DNA of 39,031 bases from Fibrobacterota bacterium (lineage in GTDB: Bacteria > Fibrobacterota > Chitinivibrionia > Chitinivibrionales > FEN-1185): contig PLWQ01000008.1 of the NCBI GenBank assembly GCA_003165595.1, forward strand, positions 1,167-40,197. Reading direction: 5' to 3'. The translations under genes were made by a program, and so were the position numbers. How positions within the stretch are numbered: the first letter of the stretch is position 1; every line of letters starts with the position of its first letter. Below the pieces are notes generated by a model. That model was not told where the DNA came from and searched no databases. It saw only the letters and a list, made by a program, of their open reading frames with translations. Below are positions 15,564 through 23,417 of the stretch, piece after piece.

Positions 15564-15592
15564 AGTATAGCATATTTGCTATTGCTTTTCAA
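15564..15592 (-). promoter_or_regulatory. higBA promoter with operator-like inverted repeat
   Basis: On the minus strand TTGAAA (15587-15592) and TATACT (15564-15569) are 17 bases apart. Between and over them lies the inverted repeat ATAGCA-N4-TGCTAT (15567-15582), placed where a bound repressor would block polymerase. HigA-type antitoxins autoregulate in this way. The -10 is very close to the toxin start, so the leader would be only a few bases. Confidence 0.65.
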
Positions 15593-15780
15593 TGTCTCAA
15601 TTCATTGCCCGCGCAAAAGATTAGCGGAAATTCCTTCGGGAGTTTCCGGCGTGGACCACGGCCTACCAGACTGTGTCATAATTCATTTTTGGGCCGTATT
15701 TAGAAAAGTAAATGGCGAAATTTGCATGAAAAGGGCACCTTGCGTTTACCGATAAGACACATTTGTCAATTACGACACGG

Positions 15781-15890
15781 TCTGTACGGCCGTGGGGCAA
15801 TGCTAAACCTCGCCGCTTGACGCGGCTTTTCTTTATTCCACCCCTTTCAGGGGTGAAACAAAGCCACAGCCTTTGGCCGTGGTTGTTTAC
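15781..15890 (+). mobile_element. hairpin cluster resembling an IS200/IS605 right end
   Basis: Three stem-loops follow each other: GCCGC/GCGGC (15812-15826) with a TTTTCTTT tail, CACCCCT/AGGGGTG (15839-15855), and CCAC-GCC/GGC-GTGG (15864-15882) followed by TTGTTTACT. The last motif resembles the terminal hairpin plus cleavage site of IS200/IS605-family right ends, which also form the 3' part of TnpB guide RNAs. No transposase or TnpB gene is present. I read it as a possible solo end or remnant; the first hairpin alone could serve as a rightward terminator. The rest of 15593-16030 shows no gene. Confidence 0.35.
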
Positions 15891-16030
15891 TCCTTTTTCT
15901 GAAACCGGTCACGGATTGTGCCTGCCGCTCAGGATTAATGCGATACTGCCGCCTAATACATATGTGGGTTAGAAAAGCTGGCGGGGAAGAATGTATTAAC
16001 GTGATAAAACCTGAAAACCCGGCCTCCAAC

Positions 16031-16061
16031 AAAAAAGGCCGGGCATCTCTGCCCGGCCTTT
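16031..16061 (-). terminator. intrinsic terminator after tRNA-His
   Basis: Leftward reading gives a 12-bp perfect GC-rich stem, AAAGGCCGGGCA/TGCCCGGCCTTT, with a 4-base loop, running into T6 at 16036-16031. It lies 35 bases beyond the tRNA 3' end. It is nearly symmetric and could also work rightward, but the long T run favours the minus strand. Confidence 0.88.
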
Positions 16062-16095
16062 CCCCTCGGAATCCGAGGACTATTGAATATTTTAT

Positions 16096-16173
16096 TGGGG
16101 TGGCTGACGGGGCTCGAACCCGCAATCACTGGAACCACAATCCAGAGCTCTAGCCTATTGAACTACAGCCACC
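16096..16173 (-). tRNA. tRNA-His (anticodon GTG), CCA encoded
   Basis: The reverse complement folds as a cloverleaf. The acceptor GTGGCTG/CAGCCAC has the extra G-1 paired with C73, the hallmark of histidine tRNA. The anticodon stem-loop is CTGGA-TTGTGGT-TCCAG with anticodon GTG, and the T arm holds GGTTCGAGCC. The 3' CCA is encoded (16096-16098). It begins 7 bases after the stop of the secreted-protein gene and is followed by an intrinsic terminator, so it may be processed from a longer transcript. Confidence 0.97.
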
Positions 16174-16180
16174 ATAATAC

Positions 16181-17110
16181 TTATTTGTCGAACACCACGC
16201 TGGTCCACGATCCCGGCATCAGCAGGTTGGCCTTGGCCGGCACTTCGGCCTGGACCGCACCCTTATCGTCAAGCGCGTAGGCAGAGAATCCGATGACCCG
16301 GTCGTCCTGGCCAACAAGGCCGATGTCGTACATCGGGATGTTCAGAACCACAAAGTCTTTGGTGGAGAACGTCTTGATTTCGTTTGCCCAGGGCTTTGTC
16401 GGGAAGCTGATGCTGTCGGTGACCGCGATACGGTTGTGAAGAAAGGAATTCACCGAATCCTTTGCCGTAAACAGGTCTGCCACGCGGTCCGAATAGGCGA
16501 TAAAGGCGTTCTTGCCGTTCTTGCCGTCAAAGGCGAACCGAAGCACGCCCGCCGCCTGTGCCTTCTTGCACACGATCGACAGGATCTTGGGGCTCCAGAA
16601 CAGGGCGAAGTCGCTGCCCTTGACCGACGTGAACTTTGCCTTGGCGGCGAGATCGGCAACCGAATTCTGGTCTACCAGCGCTGCGACTTTTAACGCGTGG
16701 AGCGGTTCCACTTTGCCAAGCTTATCGATATTGACGATGCCGACGGGAAAAAGCGACCCTTTGTCCTTGGTACCGGGAATGGACCATTCGACCTTGAGAA
16801 AGTCCTTGCCGCCCAGAAGACTGGTGCCCACGGAACCGAGCGCGAATTCCTGAGAATAGTCGGTTACCTTGAAGGTCTTATTGGCCACCAGCTTTTTCTT
16901 GCCGCCCTCCACCCTGGTAAGAAGCACCGACACTTTCTTCTGCGGAATTTTCGACGTGTCAAGCTGCACCTTGAGGACGATATTGTCGGAGCGTTCCGTT
17001 ACCCACTGCCCGGGGCTGTTGAACGTCACGATGTCGCCAAAGGCCGATCCCGCAAACCACGTTGCGCACACGACACTCACGAATCCTGCACAAATCGCTT
17101 TCATACGCAT
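16181..17110 (-). CDS. secreted protein of unknown function
   Basis: 309 residues. A signal peptide (MRMKAICAGFVSVVCATWF, cleavage near AGSAFGD) is followed by a mature protein predicted to be mainly beta-stranded. An early domain (about 28-130: VTERSDNIVLKVQLDTSK, KKLVANKTFKV) looks like an Ig-like fold. The C-terminal half (about 150-300: DFALFWSPKI, AGVLRFAFDGKNGKN, IPMYDIGLVGQDDRVIGFSA) resembles carbohydrate-binding or CBM9-like sandwiches, but no family is certain. ATG 17110 follows AAGGAAGGA; ATG 17104 is also in frame. tRNA-His lies immediately downstream on the same strand. Confidence 0.8.
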   Translation of the reverse strand: MRMKAICAGFVSVVCATWFAGSAFGDIVTFNSPGQWVTERSDNIVLKVQLDTSKIPQKKVSVLLTRVEGGKKKLVANKTFKVTDYSQEFALGSVGTSLLGGKDFLKVEWSIPGTKDKGSLFPVGIVNIDKLGKVEPLHALKVAALVDQNSVADLAAKAKFTSVKGSDFALFWSPKILSIVCKKAQAAGVLRFAFDGKNGKNAFIAYSDRVADLFTAKDSVNSFLHNRIAVTDSISFPTKPWANEIKTFSTKDFVVLNIPMYDIGLVGQDDRVIGFSAYALDDKGAVQAEVPAKANLLMPGSWTSVVFDK

Positions 17111-17235
17111 TGTCCTTCCTTCTCCTCGGCTGATCTGTCGTTTATATCATGGGGGTGCGGGCAAACCGCGGAGCCCCCTTTTCTCCAAATCTCAACCGAC
17201 AAAATATAATTAATGCGCGGGGTATTTCCTCAACT

Positions 17236-17267
17236 GAAAAAGGCACAACGGACGTCCGTCATGCCTT
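17236..17267 (-). terminator. intrinsic terminator after fba
   Basis: Leftward reading gives AAGGCA...TGCCTT enclosing a second perfect palindrome ACGGACGTCCGT, then a T5 run at 17241-17237. It lies 30 bases beyond the fba stop and should end the 34-gene ribosomal block transcript. Confidence 0.8.
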
Positions 17268-17296
17268 CGTGTAAACCGCTGTTTTATTGCGGATAG

Positions 17297-18385
17297 TTAC
17301 TTTTTCCTTTTTGCAGCCTTCTTGACCGGCTTCGCCGCTTTCTTGGGCGCGGCCTTCTTCTTTGCCGGGAAATAGACCTTGAGCATGTCTTTGGTGGAAA
17401 CCGGCTTGTAGTCGCCTGCATGGCCAGCCGTGCCGAATGCCTTCATTTCTTCGAGCATCCAGGCCTTCACCGCTTCGCGGGCGGGCCCGAGATAGTCGCG
17501 GGGGTCGAATTTCTGCGGCTGTTCCACAAACACCTTGCGGATCGCGCCGGTGATGGCGAGGCGTCCGTCGGTATCGATGTTCACCTTGCGCATGCCCCGC
17601 TTGATGGCGTCCTGGATCATGGCGGTGGGAACGCCCACTGCGTTGGGGACCTTGCCGCCGTATTGATTGACAAGATCAACCATCTGCTTGGGCACCGATG
17701 AGCTGCCGTGCATCACGAGTGCGGTTTTGGGCGACCGGCGATGAACGTCGTCGATGATGTCGAGCGCGAGCTTGATTTCGTGGCCTACCGGGAACTTATA
17801 TGCACCGTGCGATGTGCCGATGGCAAGTGCCAGGGCGTCCACGCCGGTCTGCTTGACAAACTCTTCTGCTTCCACGGGGTCGGTAAGATGTACTGCGCCG
17901 GCAACCGTGTCGTCTTCGATGCCGCCGAGCGTGCCTATTTCACCTTCGACGGTGACGCCGGCAGCGTGGGCGATTTTCACGGCTGCCTTTGTTATTGCTA
18001 CGTTTTCCTCGAAGGAGCGGGCCGGATGCTTGCCTTTCTCGTCTTTTCTGCTGTAGTCAAGCGAACCGTCGATCATCACGGACGTGAATCCGAGCTTTAC
18101 GCATTCGGCAACGGTCTCGAGGTCCGGACCGTGGTCGAGGTGGAGCGACATGGGAATCTGCGGGTATTTCTTTTCGGCCATGTAGGAGACCATGGCTGCG
18201 AGAAGACCCTTGTCTGCATACTTGAGCGCGTTGCGGCTCACCTGGATAATAACCGGCGAGCTGGTTTCGGCAGCTGCGGCGCAGATGGCCTGCAACTGTT
18301 CCATGTTGTTGACGTTGAACGCTCCAACGCCGTAGCCGGCTTTGTTGGCCTCATCGAGAATGAGTTTCATTGGTACGAGAGACAT
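17297..18385 (-). CDS. fba: class II fructose-bisphosphate aldolase with Lys/Ala tail
   Basis: 362 residues, a TIM-barrel zinc aldolase that splits fructose 1,6-bisphosphate into dihydroxyacetone phosphate and glyceraldehyde 3-phosphate in glycolysis and reverses this in gluconeogenesis. Zinc/catalytic residues are seen in LHLDHG (Asp84, His85), GEIG (Glu149), GTSHGAYKF (His193) and VMHGSSS (His226); NIDTDGR (269-275) binds phosphate. Residues 341-362 form an extra tail of Lys, Ala and Pro only, ending KPVKKAAKRKK, like the C-terminus of histone H1-type proteins. ATG 18385 follows AAGGGGTGAT. It starts 29 bases after rplQ with no terminator between, so it is probably co-transcribed with ribosomal genes, which is unusual. 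Confidence 0.95.
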   Translation of the reverse strand: MSLVPMKLILDEANKAGYGVGAFNVNNMEQLQAICAAAAETSSPVIIQVSRNALKYADKGLLAAMVSYMAEKKYPQIPMSLHLDHGPDLETVAECVKLGFTSVMIDGSLDYSRKDEKGKHPARSFEENVAITKAAVKIAHAAGVTVEGEIGTLGGIEDDTVAGAVHLTDPVEAEEFVKQTGVDALALAIGTSHGAYKFPVGHEIKLALDIIDDVHRRSPKTALVMHGSSSVPKQMVDLVNQYGGKVPNAVGVPTAMIQDAIKRGMRKVNIDTDGRLAITGAIRKVFVEQPQKFDPRDYLGPAREAVKAWMLEEMKAFGTAGHAGDYKPVSTKDMLKVYFPAKKKAAPKKAAKPVKKAAKRKK

Positions 18386-18414
18386 GGCATCACCCCTTCT
18401 TGACGTTATGGACC

Positions 18415-19008
18415 TTACTTTGCATCCTTGGCCGAGTCATCGGCCTTTGGTTCGGTTTTCTTTTTCTTTTTTGGCGCCGCCTTGGGCTTCTCGGCTTTCG
18501 GCTCGGCGGCAGGTTTCTCGGACTTCTTTTCCGCGGCTTCCGCTGCCGGTTTTTCCTTGGGAGCAGGCGCTTCCTTGGCCGGTGTTGCCGCCTCGGGTGT
18601 TTTTTCGGCCGCTTTCCGTCTCTTTTTCCTCATGCGCGCGGTTTCCCCGCTGTTCCTTCCCGTCAACTCCAGGATGCAAGTCTGGGCGTCGTCGCCCGCA
18701 CGCCGGCCCAGTTTGAGAATGCGCGTGTAACCGCCCTCGCGCGTCTTGTATGACGGCCCGATATCGGAGAACAGCTTCTTGAGGATGTCTTTGTCCTGTA
18801 CGGTCTTGGCGGCAACCCGTATGGAATTGAGACCGCCCTTTTTTGCAAACGTAATGAGGCGCTCAATGGTGCCCCGCGCCGCCTTCGCCTTTGCGAGAGT
18901 CGTGATTACGCGTTCTTTATCGAGCACCGACATGGCCAGATTCGCGAGCATCGCGCCGCGATGCTCCGCTGTCCGGTTTAACTTGTTTACAGAATTCAAA
19001 TGTCGCAT
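18415..19008 (-). CDS. rplQ: 50S ribosomal protein L17 with long C-terminal extension
   Basis: 197 residues, against about 115-130 in most bacteria. The L17 core (1-126) begins MRHLNSVNKLNRTAEHRGAM and includes RVITTLAKAKAARGTIERLI and a GGYTRILKLGRR block. L17 sits near the peptide-tunnel exit of the large subunit. Residues 127-197 are a Lys/Ala/Pro/Glu low-complexity tail (PKAEKPKAAPKKKKKTEPK). It is last of the alpha-operon set after rpoA, 43 bases downstream. AAAGGAAG precedes the ATG. Confidence 0.97.
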   Translation of the reverse strand: MRHLNSVNKLNRTAEHRGAMLANLAMSVLDKERVITTLAKAKAARGTIERLITFAKKGGLNSIRVAAKTVQDKDILKKLFSDIGPSYKTREGGYTRILKLGRRAGDDAQTCILELTGRNSGETARMRKKRRKAAEKTPEAATPAKEAPAPKEKPAAEAAEKKSEKPAAEPKAEKPKAAPKKKKKTEPKADDSAKDAK

Positions 19009-19051
19009 GATGTACGTCTTCCTTTACAACTGTCGCAATCCCGGTTGTTAA

Positions 19052-20044
19052 TTACTTGTCTTTGGGTTCGGCAACTCCCACCAGTTTCTCAACGTCCATA
19101 CCAAAGGATAATCCGAGGTTGGAAAGGATCTGGTTGAGTTCGATGAGGGACTTCCGGCCGAAATTCTTGTATTTGAGCATGTCTGATTCCTGATTCTTCA
19201 CCAGGTCGGCGAGCGTGTGGATATTTGCGGCCCGCAGGCAGTTCGCCGAGCGAACCGAAAGTTCCAGTTCGTCAACACGCATCTTGAGAAGCTGGCGCAG
19301 CTTGTCGGCCTTCTCGTCTTTCACCACTTCCTCCACCGGCTCCAGCTCACCCTCGAAATTGATGAAGATGGCAAGATGGTCGGACACGAGTTTGGCGGCG
19401 TAGGCCACCGAGTCTTCCACCGAAATGCTGCCGTCGGTCCATACGTCGAGGATCAGCTTGTCGAGATCGGTGCGCTGTCCGACACGCGCATTTTCCACCG
19501 AGTAGTTTACTTTACTGACAGGAGAAAAGATCGCGTCGATGGGAATGGTGCCGATGGGGTCGTCGTCGCGCTTATTCTGTTCGGCGGGCACATAGCCGCG
19601 CCCATCCGACACCCGCATCTCGATCTTGAGCTTGGCGTCGGAATTGATGGTGGCGATGTGAAGGTCCGGGTTGAGAATCTGGACGTCCGGATTCTTTTCG
19701 ATATCGGACGCCTTGACCTCGCCCTCCCCGCTCACTTCGAGGCGGATGGTGGCGTCCTCGTCGGCGTTGAGCTTGACTCGCAGTTTCTTGATATTGAGGA
19801 TAATGTCGGTGACGTCTTCCACCACGCCTTCGACGGTCGAATACTCGTGGAGGACGTTTTCAATCCGCACCGATATCACGGCGGCGCCTTGCAGCGACGA
19901 CAGCAGGATGCGCCGGATCGAATTTCCTATGGTGTGTCCCCAGCCGCGTTCGAGCGGTTCGACGATCACCTTGCCATAATTAGGAACATCGTCGGGATTC
20001 TCGATCTTGATGGCTTTGGGCATCAATAAGCTTTTCCACTTCAT
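19052..20044 (-). CDS. rpoA: RNA polymerase alpha subunit
   Basis: 330 residues. The N-terminal dimerisation domain (about 8-235) carries ERGWGHTIGNSIRRILLSSL, the standard alpha signature. After an acidic linker (EEVVKDEKADK) the C-terminal domain holds ELSVRSANCLRAANIHTLAD, matching the residues that bind UP-element DNA and activators. It scaffolds RNA polymerase assembly. AGGAG lies about 10 bases upstream of ATG 20044; an ATG seven codons on (MPKAIKIEN) is an alternative. It lies between rpsD and rplQ as in canonical alpha operons. Confidence 0.98.
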   Translation of the reverse strand: MKWKSLLMPKAIKIENPDDVPNYGKVIVEPLERGWGHTIGNSIRRILLSSLQGAAVISVRIENVLHEYSTVEGVVEDVTDIILNIKKLRVKLNADEDATIRLEVSGEGEVKASDIEKNPDVQILNPDLHIATINSDAKLKIEMRVSDGRGYVPAEQNKRDDDPIGTIPIDAIFSPVSKVNYSVENARVGQRTDLDKLILDVWTDGSISVEDSVAYAAKLVSDHLAIFINFEGELEPVEEVVKDEKADKLRQLLKMRVDELELSVRSANCLRAANIHTLADLVKNQESDMLKYKNFGRKSLIELNQILSNLGLSFGMDVEKLVGVAEPKDK

Positions 20045-20062
20045 GTATCCTGCTCTCCTCTT

Positions 20063-20686
20063 TTATTTGGAGTATAGTTCTACAACCAATTGTTCCTGGA
20101 CCGTAACCGGGATATCGGCGCGGGCCGGCAGCCGCACGACGGTGCCCGAGAGTTGCACTTTGTCTACAGACAACCACTCGGGAACGTCCTTGGCGTTCTT
20201 GAGCGCGCTGTGGATGGTTTCGAGCGTCTTGCTTTTGTCGCGCACGGTTACCACGTCTCCCTCCGAAACTTGGAAGGACGGCATGTTCACCCTTTTGTTG
20301 TTAACGCGGAAATGGTTGTGCAGGACAAGCAAACGCGCCGCGCTCCGCGACGGAGCAAAACCGAACCGGTACACGATGTTGTCGAGCCGCAGCTCGAGCA
20401 TTTGGAGCAGGAGTTCGCCCGTAACGCCCGTGCTCTGCGCGGCCTTTTTGAAGTAGTTATGAAATTGACGTTCAAGAATTCCGTACATGCGGCGCATCTT
20501 CTGCTTTTCCCGCAGCTGCGTATTGTATTCGGATGTGGAACGGCGCCGCTTGGTCATCCTCATGCCCGGGGGAAACGGCCTGCGTTCCACCGCGCATTTC
20601 TCACTCTTGCAGCGCTCGCCTTTGAGCATTAACTTGACCCCTTCCCTGCGGCATTGCCTGCATCGGGGGCCGTGATAAACTGCCAT
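20063..20686 (-). CDS. rpsD: 30S ribosomal protein S4, zinc-binding form
   Basis: 207 residues from ATG 20686, with AAGGAGA 8 bases upstream; the open frame continues 5' into rpsK but is not coding there. Cys9, 12, 26 and 31 (CRQC...CKSEKC) form the zinc site seen in Thermus and Geobacillus S4. LELRLDNIVYRFGFAPSRSA begins the S4 RNA-binding domain. S4 is a primary 16S binder that nucleates 30S assembly and often represses its own operon. Confidence 0.98.
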   Translation of the reverse strand: MAVYHGPRCRQCRREGVKLMLKGERCKSEKCAVERRPFPPGMRMTKRRRSTSEYNTQLREKQKMRRMYGILERQFHNYFKKAAQSTGVTGELLLQMLELRLDNIVYRFGFAPSRSAARLLVLHNHFRVNNKRVNMPSFQVSEGDVVTVRDKSKTLETIHSALKNAKDVPEWLSVDKVQLSGTVVRLPARADIPVTVQEQLVVELYSK

Positions 20687-20700
20687 GTGCTTTTCTCTCC

Positions 20701-21192
20701 TTACACTCTTCTTCGCTTGGGTGGACGGCAACCGTTGTGCGGAATTGCCGTATAGTCTTTGATTGCCGTTATCTTGAGGCCGGCTGAGGCGAGCGCCCGG
20801 ATCGAACTCTCGCGTCCGTTTCCGGCGCCCTTGATATGAACTTCTATTTTCCTGACGCCGGCGTCGAAGGCAGCCTTGCCGACCGACTCGGCCGCAATCT
20901 GCGCCGCAAAAGGCGTGCTCTTGCGCGAGCCTTTGAACCCGGACTTGCCCGGCGAGCCCCATGCAACCACATTGCCGTGCGTATCCGAAACGTTGATGAG
21001 CGTGTTGTTGAAGGTCGCCCTGATATGCGCTATGCCGTCGGCCGCTGCCTTCTTTCTGATCTTCTTTACTGCAGGCTTTTCCTTGCCTTCGGGCCGTCCT
21101 TCACCTTTGCCTTCACTCTTGCCCTCGCCCTTGCCTTCACCTTTGCCTTCGGGCTTGCTATCGGCTTTGCTGTCTGACTTGCTTTCTGCCAT
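20701..21192 (-). CDS. rpsK: 30S ribosomal protein S11 with repetitive N-terminal extension
   Basis: 163 residues, about 33 longer than usual. The S11 core runs from about residue 42, with [40 protein letters not shown] and a [13 protein letters not shown] end. Residues 1-40 are a Lys/Glu/Gly/Ser repeat built on GEGK and SEGK units (DNA 21085-21185). S11 lines the 30S platform near the Shine-Dalgarno helix, so a flexible charged tail there is notable. AAGGGGT precedes the ATG, which supports the long form. Confidence 0.97.
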   Translation of the reverse strand: MAESKSDSKADSKPEGKGEGKGEGKSEGKGEGRPEGKEKPAVKKIRKKAAADGIAHIRATFNNTLINVSDTHGNVVAWGSPGKSGFKGSRKSTPFAAQIAAESVGKAAFDAGVRKIEVHIKGAGNGRESSIRALASAGLKITAIKDYTAIPHNGCRPPKRRRV

Positions 21193-21218
21193 TGTCGTGA
21201 TACCCCTTATGGTAGTAA

Positions 21219-21602
21219 TTATCCTTTGCTCGGAGCTTTCTTCTTTCCCGCGATGGTCTTGCGTGGTCCTTTACGCGTGCGCGCATTCGTACGAGTCCGC
21301 TGCCCGCGAACCGGCAGCTGTTTGCGGTGCCTTAGCCCGCGATAGCACCCGATGTCCATGAGACGCTTGATATTGAGACGGACGTTCGACCGAAGGTTAC
21401 CCTCTACGGTAAATTCGCTGTCGAGGATTTTTCTTATCCTGTCGAGCTCGTCTTCCGAGAGGTCGCGGATCTTCTTGTTCTTATCGACATTCGCCTTTGC
21501 GCAGATTTTCAACGAAGACGGTCTTCCAACACCGAAGATATAGGTGAGAGCGATCTCGCACCGTTTATTGTTCGGTATTTCGACTCCTGCTACACGTGCC
21601 AA
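21219..21602 (-). CDS. rpsM: 30S ribosomal protein S13
   Basis: 127 residues, standard length. [20 protein letters not shown] opens the helical domain and the C-terminal tail [17 protein letters not shown] reaches the P-site tRNA and the subunit bridge. The start is TTG at 21602, set by AAGGAGT 6 bases upstream and by the conserved N-terminus. Confidence 0.97.
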   Translation of the reverse strand: MARVAGVEIPNNKRCEIALTYIFGVGRPSSLKICAKANVDKNKKIRDLSEDELDRIRKILDSEFTVEGNLRSNVRLNIKRLMDIGCYRGLRHRKQLPVRGQRTRTNARTRKGPRKTIAGKKKAPSKG

Positions 21603-21628
21603 AATAGGACTCCTTTCGTTTTCCCGGC

Positions 21629-21745
21629 TTAGCCCTGGCGCTGCTTGTGTTTGGGATTCTTGGAGCAGATGATGCGAACAACGCCCCGCCGCCTTACAAC
21701 CTTGCAGCCGTTACACAACTTCTTTACCGACGCTCTGACTTTCAA
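21629..21745 (-). CDS. rpmJ: 50S ribosomal protein L36, zinc-binding form
   Basis: 38 residues starting at TTG 21745: (M)[19 protein letters not shown], ending NPKHKQRQG. Cys11, Cys14, Cys27 and His32 form the zinc site, so this is the C+ form. GGGGAG lies 7 bases before the TTG. It sits in its usual place between infA and rpsM, and a heptad-repeat spacer separates it from infA. Confidence 0.95.
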   Translation of the reverse strand: MKVRASVKKLCNGCKVVRRRGVVRIICSKNPKHKQRQG

Positions 21746-21767
21746 AGTAACTCTCCCCGAAAAGAAG

Positions 21768-21850
21768 ATTCCAAAGTCCAGATTGCAGATTCCAAATTAC
21801 GAATTCTGCATCGTCTTGCTTTTAACTTTCAACTTTAAACTTTTCACTTG
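21768..21850. repeat. heptad-phased AT-rich spacer element, copy 1
   Basis: Between rpmJ and infA, 11 consecutive seven-base units stay in one phase from 21768 to 21844: ATTCCAA, AGTCCAG, ATTGCAG, ATTCCAA, ATTACGA, ATTCTGC, two unrelated units, then AACTTTC, AACTTTA and AACTTTT. A second element with the same two-part design is at 25580-25657. It is non-coding. It overlaps the end of infA by a few bases. Confidence 0.65.
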
Positions 21851-22062
21851 TACCTATACACGATTCTTCCCCTTGTCAGGTCGTACGGCGAAAGCTCTAT
21901 GAGCACCTTGTCGCCGGGAAGAATCCGGATATAATTCATTCTCATTTTTCCTGAAATGTGCGCAAGAATCACGTGGTCGTTCTCGAGTTTCACATGAAAA
22001 GACGCGTTGGGCAGGGTTTCAACAACGGTTCCCTCGACCTGTATTGATTCCTGCTTCGACAT
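21844..22062 (-). CDS. infA: translation initiation factor IF-1
   Basis: 72 residues, standard length, a single S1/OB-fold domain: [40 protein letters not shown] and a [13 protein letters not shown] end. IF-1 occupies the A site of the 30S subunit during initiation. It sits between secY and rpmJ; the map and adk genes often found here are absent. Confidence 0.98.
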   Translation of the reverse strand: MSKQESIQVEGTVVETLPNASFHVKLENDHVILAHISGKMRMNYIRILPGDKVLIELSPYDLTRGRIVYRYK

Positions 22063-22091
22063 AGACCTTTTCGCACCTCGTCCGGTGAAAA

Positions 22092-23417
22092 TTAATAGGT
22101 TCGTCTGCCGCGCAAGCGGCCCTTCTTAAGAAAACCTTCGTAATTATGCATTTGCAAATGATATTCGAGCTGTTGCAACGTGTCGAGGGCGACGCCGACC
22201 ACGATGAGAACGCTGGTCCCGCCGAAGTAGAACGTGACATTAAAAGCGCCCATGATAAGGAACGGCACCACCGCGACAAAGGCGAGGAAAAAGGATCCCG
22301 GCAAGGTGATTCGCGAGAGCACCGTGTCGAGAAATTCAGCGGTTTTTTTGCCCGGCCGTATTCCCGGCACGAAACCGCCGGATTTCTTAAGATTGTCGGC
22401 AATGTCCATAGGGTTAAAAATGATGGCCGTATAAAAGTACGTGAAGAAAACGATAAGCAGCGCATACAGTACGTCGTGCACGGGACGGCCGGGAAGAAAC
22501 AGGTTGGTGAAATCTTCCATGACCTGCGATTCCGGAAAGAAATTCTTGAGCATGCTGGGCAGGAACATGAGCGACGAGGCGAAGATTATGGGAATCACGC
22601 CCGCCATGTTCACGCGAAGCGGCAGCACCGTATTCTGCCCCGCATACATTTTCGTTCCCACCACTTTCTTGGGAGTCTGGATGGGAATGCGCCTGGTTGC
22701 CTGTGTCACGAGAACGATAAAAGCGGTCATCAGGAAGATTATGCCAAGCACGAGGATCTCGACAAATGCGTTGCGCGTGCCCGCGGCAACCTGCTGAATT
22801 TCGCCGAATACCGCGGTGGGAAGACGGTCGACAATGCCTATGAAGATAATGAAGGAAATCCCGTTGCCGATTCCCTTGTTGGTAATCTGCTCGCCCAGCC
22901 ACATGATGAATATCGTCCCGGTTGTGAGGCTGATGGCCGTGACGAACGTAAATATCGGACCCGAAATGGCAGGAAGAACCGCGTGCTGGCCCGTTGTGGG
23001 CGACACGATGCTCTGGAGGAACACGCTCACGCCCACTGCCTGGACAAATGACAGGAGCACGGTTCCGTACCGGGTATACTGCGTTATTTTCTTCCGGCCC
23101 TCTCCGCCTTCACGCTGCAGCTTGTGGAAATACGGAAACACGGTCGCGAGGAGCTGGATAATAATTGATGCGCTGATGTACGGCATGACGCCCATGGCGA
23201 ACACCGTAGCCTTGCCGAATGCGCCTCCCACGAACATGTCGTAAAGTCCGAACAGATTGTTACGCGACTGCGACCAGAATTCGGCCAGGACGCCGGAGTT
23301 GATGCCCGGCGTTGGAATATGGCCGCCGATCCGGTATATGAAGATGATGAGAAGGGTAAACAAAACCTTCTTCCGGAGGTCCGGTATCCGAAAGACGTTC
23401 TTAAAGGTGTCAAGCAC
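22092..23417 (-). CDS. secY: Sec translocon channel subunit SecY
   Basis: 441 residues from GTG 23417 (8 bases after GAGGT); TTG 23423 is in frame but too close to the SD. Ten transmembrane helices are evident. Landmarks are the plug region [27 protein letters not shown] in helix 2 and [17 protein letters not shown] in the large cytoplasmic loop that contacts SecA and the ribosome. It exports signal-peptide proteins such as LptD and the lipoproteins seen in this window. The start overlaps the end of rplO by 8 bases. Confidence 0.97.
   Translation of the reverse strand: MLDTFKNVFRIPDLRKKVLFTLLIIFIYRIGGHIPTPGINSGVLAEFWSQSRNNLFGLYDMFVGGAFGKATVFAMGVMPYISASIIIQLLATVFPYFHKLQREGGEGRKKITQYTRYGTVLLSFVQAVGVSVFLQSIVSPTTGQHAVLPAISGPIFTFVTAISLTTGTIFIMWLGEQITNKGIGNGISFIIFIGIVDRLPTAVFGEIQQVAAGTRNAFVEILVLGIIFLMTAFIVLVTQATRRIPIQTPKKVVGTKMYAGQNTVLPLRVNMAGVIPIIFASSLMFLPSMLKNFFPESQVMEDFTNLFLPGRPVHDVLYALLIVFFTYFYTAIIFNPMDIADNLKKSGGFVPGIRPGKKTAEFLDTVLSRITLPGSFFLAFVAVVPFLIMGAFNVTFYFGGTSVLIVVGVALDTLQQLEYHLQMHNYEGFLKKGRLRGRRTY

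Noticed and set aside
15763-15972. Open frame on the plus strand over the hairpin cluster
   Set aside because: It crosses three stem-loops, has no SD and has no recognisable product.
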